A stretch of 64,000 bases of DNA from Periplaneta americana (Eukaryota > Arthropoda > Insecta > Blattodea > Blattidae), in NCBI RefSeq assembly GCF_040183065.1, contig NC_091131.1, positions 16,990,800 through 17,054,799 on the forward strand, written 5' to 3'. Of this stretch, positions 38,786 to 49,348 are shown one piece after another. A program made the translations under genes and the position numbers. Below the pieces are notes generated by a model. That model was not told the origin of the DNA. It did no database searches and saw only the letters and a list, made by a program, of their open reading frames with translations. Every line of letters starts with the position of its first letter. The first letter of the stretch is position 1.

Positions 38786-39058
38786 TTGGGCGTTGGATTG
38801 GTCGCGGTGGAGTCATTTCTTGGTCACCAAAGTCACCGGACCTTACTCCAATGGATTACTGTATGTGAGGTTGGCTTAAGAACGAAGTGTACAAGCGCAA
38901 AGTGGAAACAAGGGAGGAACTTCTCGCTCACTTTACATGGTTGTGCTCTAGGAAAGGAATGTCCGAACCAGCCCAGATCAGCAACACAGCAGCTTCTACA
39001 AGAACTGCAAAGTGCATTGCAGTTGACGGTGGACTTTTTGAACATATTCTGTAAAGAA
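38786..39058 (+). pseudogene. C-terminal remnant of the mariner-type transposase
   Basis: Across frames the sequence reads WIGRGGVISWSPKSPDLTPM (the segment around the third catalytic acidic residue), GWLKNEVYKRKVETREELLA and TAKCIAVDGGLFEHIL, then a stop. An internal stop and frame changes make it non-coding. A second, more decayed relative lies at 42360-42560. Confidence 0.8.
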
Positions 39059-39331
39059 AAGTACACAATTAAACAGAACATAAGATAAGAATGTTTTAAT
39101 TTACTATTACCTGCACTTTTCCCATTATTCATTGTTTTCATTAGTTTTCTCCAAAACTGTTAAGAACAGGACATATGTTCATATATGGGAAGGTAGGGCA
39201 AGAGTGCCATGTTAAGGTTTGACATAGATTGTTACTCTTTCCAATGATAATTATTATTTACAAAATGAATTTCAAAATGTTTTACTCTTTCACTCTATAA
39301 TAACAAAACACAAAATCCAGTATCTCTTACA

Positions 39332-39991
39332 CTTACTTACTTACTTACTGGCTTTTAAGGAACCCGCAGGTTCATTGCCGCCCTCACATAAGCCCGCCAT
39401 TGGTCCCTATCCTGAGCAAGATTAATCCAGTCCCTACCATCATATCCCACCTCACTCAAATCCATTTTAATATTATCTTCCCATCTACGTCTCGGCCTTC
39501 CTAAAGATCTTTTCCCCTCTGGCCTCCCAACTAACACTCTATATGCATTTCTGGATTCGCCCATATGTGCTACAAGCCCTGTCCATCTCAAACGTCTGGA
39601 TTTAATGTTCCTAATTATGTCAGGTGAAGGATACAATGCGTGCAGCTCTGCGTTGTGTAACTTTCTCCATTCTCCTGTAGTTTCATCCCTCTTAGCCCCA
39701 AATATTTTCCTAAGAACCTTATTCTCAAAAACCCTCAATCTCTGTTCCTCTCTCAAAGTGAGAGTCCAAGTTTCACAGCCATACAGAACAACCGATAATA
39801 TAACTGTTTTATAAATTCTAACTACTAGACTAAATAGACTAAGCAGACTAGATGACAAAAGCTTCTCAACCAAACAATAACTGGCATTTCCCATATTTAT
39901 TCTGCGTTTAATTTCCTCCCGAGTGTCATTTACATTTGTTACTGTTGCTCCAAGATATTTGAATTTTTCCACCTCTTCGAAGGATAGTATG
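39332..39991 (-). mobile_element. 5'-truncated RTE-type LINE, copy 2, with (TAAG)n tail
   Basis: A 205-codon minus-strand frame encodes MEKFKYLGATVTNVNDTREE, VVLYGCETWTLTLREEQRL, GRPRRRWEDNIKMDLSEVGY and YVRAAMNLRVP, the RTE C-terminal region. It is followed by GGCTTTT and (CTTA)n as read on the plus strand. TCTTACA flanks both ends (39325-39331 and 39992-39998), a plausible 7-bp target duplication. This copy provides the empty site for the MITE in copy 1. Confidence 0.9.
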
Positions 39992-40142
39992 TCTTACATT
40001 TTAAGAAAAATATAATAAACATAAATGAATGTCATATGACAATCTTACCCCCCTACATTGGGTAAGAGTGTCAGAAGTATTGGGGCAAAAGTGTCACCAG
40101 AGTTCAAATACATTATTACTTTAAAAACTACTTATTTGCAGT

Positions 40143-40388
40143 TTATTCTCTGCAAATATAACAAGTATAGGTTCCCTGTCGTTCCTTAAAGTCACTGCAA
40201 TCCATATGTGACCACTCATTGCATTCTTCACATTGAATCATTGGTTCATCAGGTGGATAACTCAACATTTCATTACAAATAACACAAAAATAATTGTCAC
40301 TTATATCAGTATGGCAGTCAAGAACAGCTTGAGACGAAGCTTCTTCACCTTCTTTCTTCTTTTTGTTTTTTTTTTTCTGTGTTTTCAT
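40143..40388 (-). pseudogene. PHD-like C-terminal zinc finger of the pogo transposase
   Basis: After a lysine-rich stretch the frame shows YFCVICNEML, then MIQCEECNEWSHMDCSDF and TYTCYICRE. This is a C4HC3-type arrangement (C-x2-C, C-x2-C, H-x2-C, C-x2-C) typical of the tail of insect pogo transposases. It ends in a stop at 40143. Confidence 0.75.
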
Positions 40389-41002
40389 TCTTCGTTTGAT
40401 TTTATCCCTGAATCATTCATTTTATTTTGCAGTTCATTTTTATATGGGCTACTTGTAAGAACAGCAGATGTTTCAGTCTTCCTTCTTTTTTTGGTGTTGT
40501 TGTAGGCACCATTTTACAAATTGGAAGTGGAGACAGTGATTTAATACTATAAGAGCCATTTGAATTGATGTTTTCCAAAGACCGACTTGTAGATGGTAAT
40601 GATTCACTGGCCCTTGAAATCATCCTTTGAAGGTTTTCTGGCGTAGAGCTGATCTTCCTGGTATCATTCACAACTGAAGGTTGAGTTTTATCATGCTGTA
40701 AACTGTCTTGGTTTTCTGAAGTGCTGTTGTTTGAGTTACCTTATTAATGTGTAGAGTCATTGGTTTTGTTGTTGTTCATTGTGATGTCTTGTGCTACATT
40801 ACCAGAAAAGGCTTCTGAGGCAGCAAAATCAGATTCATAAAAACCATAGGATTAAAGCAACTATTCCCGTCACTTTGAAACCCTTCATTGCATTGTTGAT
40901 AGTAGCTTTACCATAGGCTTTGGTAAACAAATCAGCAATGTCACATTCAATAATTTTCTTGCTAGGGTTATTTGTCATATATGTTGAGCTTTCCTGTTTA
41001 TA

Positions 41003-41299
41003 TTAGGTTTTTAGAGGACCAAAAAGTGACTTGGCCAGAGGCTGCAACATATGTGAAGTGTGCGGTGGAAAGGTGAGCATATGAATTCCATATTCTCTTG
41101 CATTTAGAATAACCTGTAGGGATTTGTGACTCACATGACCATCCAATTTTAATCTCTTCCGGAGTGTAGATCTTGAAATATCATATTCTCTGGCAACAGA
41201 AGCTTCACTATTTCCATTTCGGACATCCTGCATAGCAGATATTAATGCCATTTGCGAATAAGATGACCTTGTACTCTTCCGAACATAATTACGTACCAT
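41003..41299 (-). pseudogene. Pogo transposase N terminus fused to the end of its DDE domain by deletion
   Basis: From an ATG: MVRNYVRKSTRSSYSQ, ALISAMQDVRNGNSEAS and VAREYDISRSTLRKRLK form a psq-type helix-turn-helix. Then, without the catalytic core, IHMLTFPPHTSHMLQPL and KSLFGPLKT, the conserved end of DDE_1. Around 150 or more residues are missing between the two parts, and no intact transposase can be made. Confidence 0.85.
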
Positions 41300-42059
41300 T
41301 GTTAATTTTAAAGTACCTGAAGTATAATATTACTATTATTAGATTATTAGAAATATTAGGTATTCTTAATATTATTATATAATTTCAATAAAATTAATCA
41401 AAATTATTCTAAGTAATAAGAAATGTGATACCACAAAGTTATATGATGCTCTTGCCCCAAACATAATATGCAACTTTTTAGTTCTGCCACCCAGCATCAA
41501 TAAACGGAACAGTTTCAATAACACATGAATTTGCATCCGTAAATACGTACTTTTAAACTGCCTTTATTAAATATAGCTGCAATTTATTTATCTAATCTAT
41601 TTTCGATGACAAACATTTTTAAAAAATTACTTCAAAATACATCAAAACATATCTTATGCATTTAAACACAACTTACCTCACAAGAAGCAAGAAAAATTAA
41701 TGTTACTACATATCCGCCATTTTTTTTATTGCTATCAAACTAGGAAAAGAGTCACTGAAACATATTTACTTTTTTATCAGTCATGACACTCTTACCCGAC
41801 CTGGCACTCTTACCCCTCCTTACCATAAACTTTTTTATTCAAAATCATCAATATTATCATCCCTCAAACTATGTACCTTTCTTCCTGACTCACCCTGTAT
41901 ATTAAACTACCGAAAAACGATAAAAACCAAAATTTCATTTTTTTTTTGTCAAAATTCAGTGTACAGATTCCCCTTAATTCTATGAGTAGAAATATTCATA
42001 TCACCTTCCAAACTGTCTACTCATACATACAAATGTATTAAAACAATAGAATACAAAAA

Positions 42060-42570
42060 TACAGAGTGATTCAGGAGGAAATCACCATATATTGGGAGGA
42101 GAAAGTATAGACGATTCTAAAGGCAAAGCATTAATAAACATACGTCTTATTCTCACTGGTTTTCAACAAACAGTTATTTGAAAATAACCAACATCAATAT
42201 CTCCCCTTCCTTCGCATAACTGCTCACATTAATGCAAACGCAGCCAAAATGACATTAAATTGTACTCTTTCCTTTATTATTTGGCTACTTTCATGTGCGT
42301 ATGTTATAGCTGAATACTTGAGTGTGTTGGTTTTTTTTTTTTTTTTTTTTTTGGTAACACAAGCTAGCATGTATTTTCAACAAGATTGGTCCCTGCATGT
42401 TGCAACTGGTCAATGATCCATTATCTCAATTGAACCTATCCGGGGTGCTGGATCGGTCATGGAGGAGTCATTTCTTGGCCATTGAGGTCACCTGACCTTA
42501 CACTATTAGATCATTGTTTGTGGGGCTCAGTAAAGAGCAAAGTCTATAAGAATTCCTGTGTTACTATTTT
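42060..42570 (+). mobile_element. Second mariner-type relic, related to the element at 36969
   Basis: Starts TACAGAGTGATTCAGGAGGA. In broken frames it contains YFQQDWSLHVATGQ, CWIGHGGVISWPLRSPDLTL and HCLWGSVKSKVYKNS, the C-terminal half of the same transposase family. A long T-run (42331-42352) interrupts it. The right end was not found. Confidence 0.7.
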
Positions 42571-42805
42571 TACTGTTCAACGATCACAATCAATGTGTGC
42601 AGTTCTGCATTGAGTAACTTCCTCCATAGTTCTCTTATTCCAGCAAAAAATATTTCAATCTTCAGTAATTTTATCTCTATATAATTATTCTATTTTTAAT
42701 TTGTACTTCACTAAAAAAAATCTTTCTTTGTTTTTAACTTCTAAAATAATTTGTTTAGCCTTTATTAATTAGTTAGACCTAATCTTTTAATACCTACTTT
42801 GGTTC
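42571..42805. other. No recognised feature
   Basis: AT-rich intergenic DNA between a mariner relic and the left member of a long inverted pair. Nothing supported. Confidence 0.5.
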
Positions 42806-42920
42806 GGTAGAATCCAGGGGAGTTGCTGTTTTCCCCGATCAATAAGGTGGATGATGTAATAGGCCTATATGATGTCATGTATGTCCGCACATTACATTAG
42901 TATGAAAAACTGTTTTATAA
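42806..42920 (+). repeat. Left member of a ~115-bp inverted pair
   Basis: GGTAGAATCCAGGGGAGTTG through TGGATGATGTAATAGGC and TGTCATGTATGTCC matches the inverse of 47045-47168 (GGTAGTATCCAAGAAAGAGT ... TGACGTCATGTATGTCC) at around 80%. This could be the left end of a ~4.4-kb DNA transposon or one of two oppositely oriented MITE copies. Confidence 0.7.
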
Positions 42921-43239
42921 AAATTTAACTTACCTCAATAATAATAGAATATTAAAGGGAGTAGTACAGTATAGTGAATCAATTTAATTTACGTATAGTA
43001 AGACAATTGATAGTGGATAAGTGTAGTAACGCCATCGTTCGATATTTATCATATTAGTTCCTTGCACAAAGTAAGTTAATTAATTCGAGATGTATTTGTC
43101 ACACTAACTGTAATAAGGTTAAGAGAAAAGTTATGATTTCAGTTCTATTACTCATATATAATAATAAAGTCATATATTTAATACCTTCGGAAGTATTTGA
43201 TGTTAATTGTGCATAAGTAAAATTTTTAAGAATTGTTCA

Positions 43240-43330
43240 TAAATTAATGGCTATGGCAGTGGTTGGATAGTGGTTGACTAAACGAAAGGTCCTAAGGTTG
43301 AATCCCGGCATATTCAAAATTCAAAGGTAA
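43240..43330 (+). mobile_element. tRNA-like SINE head, degenerate
   Basis: GGCTATGGCAGTGGTTGGAT resembles an A box and AGGTTGAATCCCGGCA a B box with a one-base loss, about 40 bp apart. A purine-rich tail follows (GGAAGAGATAAG and GGAGGAAGGAGG). Probable tRNA-derived SINE. Confidence 0.45.
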
Positions 43331-43911
43331 GTCATGTATTTCAATTTATTAGAAAGTAGGTAGAGAGGAAGAGATAAGTATAGAAAAATACAGGAGGAAG
43401 GAGGTATAGGGTGGAGAAAGAAAAGCAGGGATGGTTGGGGCAGTAATCCCCCCAATAAATTCGTATTTGTCTGGAAAAACAGCGAATGATTTTTTAATTT
43501 TATTTTTTATTCTTATTGTAATTTTAAATGTAATATTAATTGTAATTACAATTTAATTGTACTCTTAATATTATTGTTGTAATCTGCTGCACTAACTTAA
43601 CTTAACCTCAATGGCACTGGTTTTTTCTTTGCTTTTAATGCTGATTTTATATTTCTATTATACACTTGTGGAGGTTTGGGAGCGACAGTGATAGCCCCAA
43701 GCGGGGGCCTTGGGAAGGCAACGCCCCCCCTCCCCACCCAAACAATTACAAAATTACATTCAGAATTGGACTGACACAGAGCTAATACGAAATAATTTCT
43801 ACTCACCATAGTTCCAAGATGTAGTCTTTAACCCGGCGTCACCTACTGATGTGTATTTATAAACAAGTAAGTTGATATTAAGTGAAATATTTTAAGAAGC
43901 GTCCTTTAACT

Positions 43912-43985
43912 CGCTTCTTAGCATAGCAGTAAAGCATCAGACTGTAACTGGAAAGGTTCTTGGCTCAAATCCCAGTAACTGCACA
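43912..43985 (+). mobile_element. tRNA-like SINE head
   Basis: TTAGCATAGCAGTAAAGC matches the A box consensus and TTGGCTCAAATCCCAG the B box, with tRNA-like spacing. A purine-rich tail (GTAGGGGAGAATGAGGG) parallels that of the element at 43240, so both may belong to one SINE family. Confidence 0.5.
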
Positions 43986-44279
43986 TAAAACAAACAAAAA
44001 ATTAATTAACATGAAATGTATGTAATAGATAAAGAAAGTGAGTGAGAAAAAGTAGGGGAGAATGAGGGAAGAGAAGATAAAAGAAAGAAACGATAAAAAA
44101 TATTTATAATTTCTCAGGAAAGAGTAAAGTAACCTCCAGATTTTCACGTATATCACATTGTCGGTACAAAAGCGGAAAATGTGAGCCAAAAGCATATTAT
44201 AGTTAATTACCAAAATTTCAATATATTGAAAATAGGCTGCAAAAGAGTATCTGTCAGATACAGGGGGGAGAGCCATTAA

Positions 44280-44800
44280 TCCTTCCCATTGAAGGCTTTA
44301 AGGAACCAGCCTGGACAAATACCCAATGCCCCATCCCTACCTTCCCGTGGTGCAGCTGTTAATAAGCATAATTTTACAAGCTGAACTAAAGGGAGGGGCT
44401 ACTCATCAATTAGCACTGGTCAGTTTGATGAGTTAATGACTGAATTTGGTATAATTTTCCTCTATTCAATACCTAATTCCCTCTTTACCCTTTCCTATCC
44501 AGTCCTCTGACTGAACTCTTACTTTCTTCGACCCCGACGGCATTAGAGCATTCGAGGCCTAGGGGTTCATTTCACTTTCCTTCCTCCTCTTTGTACTTTT
44601 CTGTTCCTAGTGCTGACCTGCTATGGCACTAAAATCGTCCTCCAGTGGCTTAAGGAGGGAAAGCTGGTGATCAACAAGATCTCCCAGCTAGGTCCAGTGG
44701 ACCCATCGACCAACAGCAGGTGTGGTCCTCCAGACATTCTGGGGGTTGTGTGTGAATGAAGTAGCCACCAAAACGTTAAAATATGGTGTTCACTTAAATC
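44280..44800. other. Non-coding sequence with retroposon-like character
   Basis: GC-richer than the surroundings, with ACCTTCCCGTGGTGCAGC and CATTAGAGCATTCGAGGCC. It looks like untranslated sequence of a dispersed retroelement, but no family could be fixed. It joins the LINE fragment at ~44820. Confidence 0.3.
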
Positions 44801-44819
44801 GACTACAACTTGCCATTTA

Positions 44820-45150
44820 ATAGACTTCAACAAACAAAATTTGATAACACAATCTCAAGGGAAAAAATGGAACTCTCTGCATCAAAATCCACAGTTAATT
44901 CCCGACTTACCACGAAAATCGTCTGTAGCTGCATTTAGATTGGCAACAGGCCATGATTGTTTGGCCAAACACCTGCATAGAATTGGAATATATCAGTCCC
45001 CTAACTGCCCATGGTGCAACTCAAACCAAGAAATGGATTCGGAACACCTCAAAATCTGTGCTTCAGTGGCTGGTCATGATAATATCTTTGAAAAATATTG
45101 GAGTGCAAGAGGTCAAATGACTTTATTGTCAAACGCCTGGCATTAGAAAA
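44820..45150 (+). mobile_element. LINE 3' fragment, same family as the copy at ~54570
   Basis: Encodes PRKSSVAAFRLATGHDCLAK, HLHRIGIYQSPNCPWCNSNQ and HLKICASV, the post-RNase H zinc-knuckle region, ending GGCATTAGAAAACAACAACA. Nucleotide identity to 54784-55120 is high. Truncated on the 5' side. Confidence 0.8.
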
Positions 45151-45319
45151 CAACAACAACATATTTTGAAAATAGGTTACCTTAATTACTTTCACAATCA
45201 GAAGTTTTAGGACGAACAACATTTATTTTTAATTCAATTTATGTTAAAAATATTGGTAAAACATAGATTGTGCACCAATATGCTGTACATATGAAGAGAT
45301 GGCATAATAATATATCACT

Positions 45320-45490
45320 GTTGATAGTGATTCATCTGTCGGACGGGGACATTAAGTCTGGTGGCCCCTTGGTGCTATTCGACAGGAGTAGGCTACGTGA
45401 CTGCACTAGGTTTCTCCTTCTCCCTTCCCCACCTTCATCAACATCCTCACCCATTCCTTACACTACACTTATACATACACCCATCCTAAT
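45320..45490 (+). mobile_element. Probable retroelement 3' UTR
   Basis: ATCTGTCGGACGGGGACATT, then GGTGCTATTCGACAGGAGTA and GGCTACGTGACTGCAC, then a CT-rich tail. From memory this block recurs in arthropod genomes as the 3' end of a retroelement; the family was not verified. Confidence 0.4.
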
Positions 45491-46293
45491 ACACGACATA
45501 ACTCTTCAAAGATAAACATCATGCAATTTGAAAATTGGTCAGAGTTCTGCCATCTATCTGCAGTATGCGGAACCCGAATCCGCAAGTGAAGTGGGTAGAC
45601 ATTACACACACACACACACTGGTAAAACTGTACCTTGTCAAGATGGCTTCTTTTTGCTTGTTCTCTTTCAAAAATTGTCTTATTTCATGTTTTATTTATT
45701 TTTTTTTTTCAGAAACAAAACTCTGAAAAATGACGGAAAACACAGTTTAAATTTCTAAAATCTCATGAAATATTACAAACTACAAATATAAAAAAGGCTA
45801 AAATGGACAATTTCTAAGAAAAATATATTGCCTAACATAACTTTATTTTCACAAACGTAGCACAATTTTATATCTCCTACATTTGAACCGATTATTATTT
45901 TTGAAAGGTCACATGTCCACTTTTATCAATTTTACAGGAGAAGCAAAAAACTGTTTATTTTGCTAATGGTACTTTGTAGTGTAATCAGATATTTTTTATT
46001 CGACGACAAAGGTGTATAAAGTTACATTTACATGCATAAATTAATGGTAGCATCACTAAAACTTAATTGTAAAAAAATTATATTTATGGTGGACTTGTGC
46101 CCTTTTAATAATAAACAGTAAGTAAAGCATAATTAATTTTTTATGTCCTTGCATGTGTTGTAACTATTACTGACTAACAAATACTTAAGAATTTAACTGT
46201 TAAGAACATAATTTTGCTAAGGCAATATCTCTTATTTCTGAAATAAAGCAATTTAAAAGCATAAAACCTTTCAAGTTTCTTCATTAAACACTT
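45491..46293. other. No recognised gene
   Basis: AT-rich DNA with a short (CA)n run near 45605 and a T-run near 45700. No supported feature. Confidence 0.5.
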
Positions 46294-46574
46294 CCTCTGA
46301 AGTTTTCAGTCACCCTCATTGTTTTTTCTTCTATTGGCCACTGTAGAATTTCTTCATAAAATTAAAGATATTCAAGAAGTATACATTGCGTAACTTTGCT
46401 GACATCTTCAACTTTCTTATTATTTATTGGAACTTTTCCATAATATGATTTACTTTCAAGTAGTTTCAAGTCATTAGGATGCTTCGCATTAATTCTATGC
46501 AATAACTTGAATGTGTGTGTCATTATTCCATCAGTATATTCATATGCAACCACTACCCGGGGACTTAGCATCAA
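46294..46574 (-). pseudogene. C-terminal relic of a DNA transposon protein, family uncertain
   Basis: The minus-strand frame reads VVVAYEYTDGIMTHTFKLLH, KHPNDLKLLESKSYYGKVP, then VEDVSKVTQCILLEYL. A stop follows, and FYEEILQWPIEEKTMRVTEN and FRGSV continue in the same frame to a second stop. The ending resembles C termini of uncharacterised insect transposon proteins. It lies between the inverted pair at 42806/47045, whose element it might belong to. Confidence 0.4.
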
Positions 46575-47044
46575 AAACCATCACTGAATACTCTGAAATT
46601 TAAAAGAATATTTCGTGATGTTTCAACTTCTCGCTATTTTGTAACTGTTCCAAACAAAGAATGGAATCATGAGATTTTATATTGTACATCATGCAAAGAA
46701 TGATAGAAAAAGAAGAGAATTTGTTATTGATAGGTCACATGTCCTGACACGTGCTGTTTCATTACTAAACAGAAACTTCTTTACACTGCAACATTCGGTA
46801 GAGTGCACATAATTGTGCCTTTTCTTCAGTAAACGGTGCTCTACACTAAGAAGAATATAATGGTGGCCATAATTCAATTTGTCAAGAAAATGGACATGAG
46901 ACCATTCAATAATAATCGATTCATTTATGTACCTATCTGCCAAAAAGCATATATGCAAGGCACACTGAAAGCATGATCAAACCAAGCCTAACCTAACCTG
47001 TCACTATCCTCGAGCTTACAACAACTCACTTTCTACTGTAGCCT
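46575..47044. other. No supported gene
   Basis: Possible continuation of the broken protein relic on the minus strand. GTCACTATCCTCGAGCTT here (~46998) is echoed outside the inverted pair as GTCACTGATCCTCGAGCATT (~47218). Confidence 0.4.
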
Positions 47045-47168
47045 ATCGTACAGTTTTTTCGTACCAGTACTTGCAATGTAAAGTGTGGACATACATGACG
47101 TCATATAAGCCTATTACATCATCCAACTTCTTGAACGGGAAAACAGCGACTCTTTCTTGGATACTACC
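47045..47168 (-). repeat. Right member of the ~115-bp inverted pair
   Basis: Inverse of 42806-42920; see that entry. No matching flanking duplication was seen at the outer edges, so the element boundary is uncertain. Confidence 0.7.
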
Positions 47169-47987
47169 ACTGTATCTACCATAGCATGTAAGCAAGGCAT
47201 ACAAACGAAATGTAAACTGTCACTGATCCTCGAGCATTCAAAAAAAATCTAACACAAAAACAGAATTTTTATTCCTTGACTGTCACTTCTTAATAAGTAA
47301 TAAATGCTCTCAAACCGACATTAACTTCAAAATGCATTTTTATATTTTATCGACGTTGTTATGATGGTTAACATAATTACCAAAATATTATATAAATATA
47401 ATTATTAAACATTCACACATTATCCAGCAAATCACTTTGCAAAGTATCTATTAATCGGGAGATATTTGTCCTTAAAAACCACTTATAATACTCACATTTA
47501 TTCCATAATTCCTGTAAATAACACCCACGATGCTTCTCACGTACCTAACCCGGTTCCCCGATATCGTTGCTCCCTGTAAAGATTAGGTAAGCAAAAGAGA
47601 ATATGTAACATAAACAGAATACATCAATAAGCTTTCTCCTTTTCTTATTAAATAAAATATTTAGTTATTTGCTTCATATTTACCTCATCCATTTATTTTA
47701 AGGCTATCACTGCTCGTTATGATGACAAACACATGTTGCCAACGTATGCAACGGTGTTCTTCCCGCCATAACTTGTGTGGTAAAAATTAATTACCCGTAG
47801 GGTCACTGATGTTTAAAGATATCTGACCCGACTAATCGATAGTGAACGATAATTTTAGTGTGGCTTCTTTAGTTTATTAACTTCTATAAGTAGAAAAACA
47901 ATAACTGAATAGACTACAGTGGACTATGTGGACTTTATGTTGGCAGCAAAAACAGCTGGATTACATTAAGAAGATTGATTGATTAAA
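47169..47987. other. No recognised gene
   Basis: AT-rich with scattered short palindromes; nothing supported. Confidence 0.5.
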
Positions 47988-48133
47988 GCCCGGTTCAGAC
48001 GGTGCGTGTTTCTGTGATGGATTCCAAGGTGGCTGCGCTGATGGGTAGCCTGCGTGCTCACTTGCCGGAAGTAATGCGCTCTGGTGGGTCCTTGGATGGC
48101 TGACTGGCTTGCTTGATTTCGAGGGTAGGTTCC

Positions 48134-48169
48134 AACCAAGAGGAGTAGAATATTCTACTCCTCTTGGTT
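48134..48169. repeat. Perfect 36-bp palindrome
   Basis: Arms of 18 bp centred on AATATT, beginning AACCAAGAGGAGTAG. No mismatch and no spacer. Placed inside the Harbinger-like MITE. Confidence 0.97.
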
Positions 48170-48193
48170 CCAACGAGCTATCTAGCTCGTTGG
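48170..48193. repeat. Perfect inverted repeat directly abutting the first palindrome
   Basis: CCAACGAGCTA, spacer TC, TAGCTCGTTGG. GTAGGTTCC lies just before the first palindrome and TAGGTTCC just after the second, so the pair looks inserted between short direct repeats. Confidence 0.97.
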
Positions 48194-48647
48194 TAGGTTC
48201 CTTGCTATTTTTCGTGATGGTTTGCAGGCTGGATCCAAAGATGATCATATAATATCACCACTGAAACCATGTCGCCATGTTCGTTGTTTTCCAACTATAC
48301 CTGTTTTTTTCTATATTCTTTAGTTTCTAAGAAACAACAATTAAATATCGGAATTTAGCTGTTTTGCACTTATGGCTTAATTACTTTATTGCGACATTTA
48401 CTACTGTTAATGTAGGACTTTAGTTGTTTTCCACTCATGGTTTAGTTTCTTTTTGACCATGAGTGTTGGCAACAGTTGAAACAGCAGATGAGTTTCAAAT
48501 TTGAACTGTGAAAAGAGCAAGCTCCATGTGAACAACTACCATCACCGTAGGCAAAACGGGAGCCAGCAAGTGAGCACGCAGGGAAGCCATCAGCGCAGCC
48601 ACCTTGGAATCTATCACAGAAACTAACACCGTCTGAACCAGGCTTAA

Positions 48648-49314
48648 TTCCATGAATAGATAGCGCAGATAATAGTCAGTGTCGCCAATCGTACTCAAAT
48701 ATACTCACGTTATAGAATTCAATTTTTCATACCACTCTACTGACTGCAAATCAACACTGCGTTTAACTGAAAACGGCTGATATTGTCAATTATGAGAATA
48801 ATTTATTTATGGTTAATCTACATCATCATTTTCCCCGACGCTTTTTTTAAATTGCCCCAATAATGGTGCCACCTATTGAGGACTAGCGAAAATATTTCAA
48901 AGTTTGTCAATTTCTTTATATCTTTAATAAGAAAGAATGCGCACAAACGTGCAATTTAGTTTGGTGTGAGTTACTTCTCTTTACTATATTCCACCAGCGA
49001 CTTCTTTCTATTCACACATTCTTTATATCTTTGATTCTGACTTATCCCGTGGTTAGAAAGTTCGCTTACACGATCATAAAATCGTAGGACAGCTATCTTT
49101 GGACATCAGGTTACCAAAGACATACAAATTACAAAATTTGATACAGCCTACTTCCGCTAATTTTTAATAGATGGGGTAATGAGACAATCGAAATCAGAGC
49201 AGTGTATAAATCAAATTGTTCATTAACTAATGTAGTGTCAATGCTTGAGGATAAAGATCACTCGAAACACTCCCATAAAACACGAAAATACATATATTGT
49301 TCACAAAGAAAATA
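48648..49314. other. No gene; dispersed repeat shared with ~31714
   Basis: AATATTTCAAAGTTTGTCAA and, ~100 bp later, TTTGATTCTGACTTA match the repeat at 31714-31760. The intervening block is absent from that copy. Confidence 0.55.
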
Positions 49315-49348
49315 AGTATTAGCAGTGGCGGCTCGTGGGTATTGAATT

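Larger units (their letters stand above)
39186..41825 (-). mobile_element. Pogo-type element, internally deleted, inside the mariner right inverted repeat
   Basis: Ends TGGGAAGGTAGGGCAAGAGT and, inverted, TGGTAAGGAGGGGTAAGAGT are next to TA on both sides (39184-39185, 41826-41827). The motif GGGTAAGAGTG recurs near both ends (40058, 41785-41815). Minus-strand fragments give, 5' to 3', a psq/CENP-B-type helix-turn-helix joined to the end of the DDE domain, a linker (KIIECDIADLFTKAYGKA) and a C-terminal PHD-like finger. Most of the catalytic domain is deleted. An RTE LINE sits between the finger and the left end. Confidence 0.88.
36969..41897 (+). mobile_element. Tc1/mariner-type element, disrupted by at least three nested insertions
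   Basis: Outer ends TA-CAAGGTGAGTCAGGAGGAA and, inverted, TA-CAGGGTGAGTCAGGAAGAA lie at TA dinucleotides. Ignoring insertions, the inverted repeats align for about 100 bp, including AAAAAAGTTTATATGAACAT and TATTCTTAACAGT. The left repeat is interrupted by a 234-bp MITE at 37040-37273, the body by a LINE (about 37415-38785) and the right repeat by a pogo element (39186-41825). The surviving transposase end is at 38786-39058. Insert-free length would be well under 1 kb, so the copy was probably already internally deleted. Confidence 0.85.
47988..48644. mobile_element. PIF/Harbinger-like MITE, 657 bp, TAA duplication
   Basis: Ends AGCCCGGTTCAGACGGTG and, inverted, AGCCTGGTTCAGACGGTG. The inverted repeats stay alignable for ~80 bp (GATTCCAAGGTGGCTGCGCT in both), flanked by TAA at 47985-47987 and 48645-48647. 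TWA duplications and AGCC(C/T)GGTTCA ends fit PIF/Harbinger. No transposase frame. Two perfect palindromes lie inside at 48134-48193. Confidence 0.9.

Noticed and set aside
38609-39088. 159-codon plus-strand frame as a gene
   Set aside because: It joins LINE 3' UTR to mariner transposase read in the wrong frame; the mariner protein is visible in another frame with breaks.
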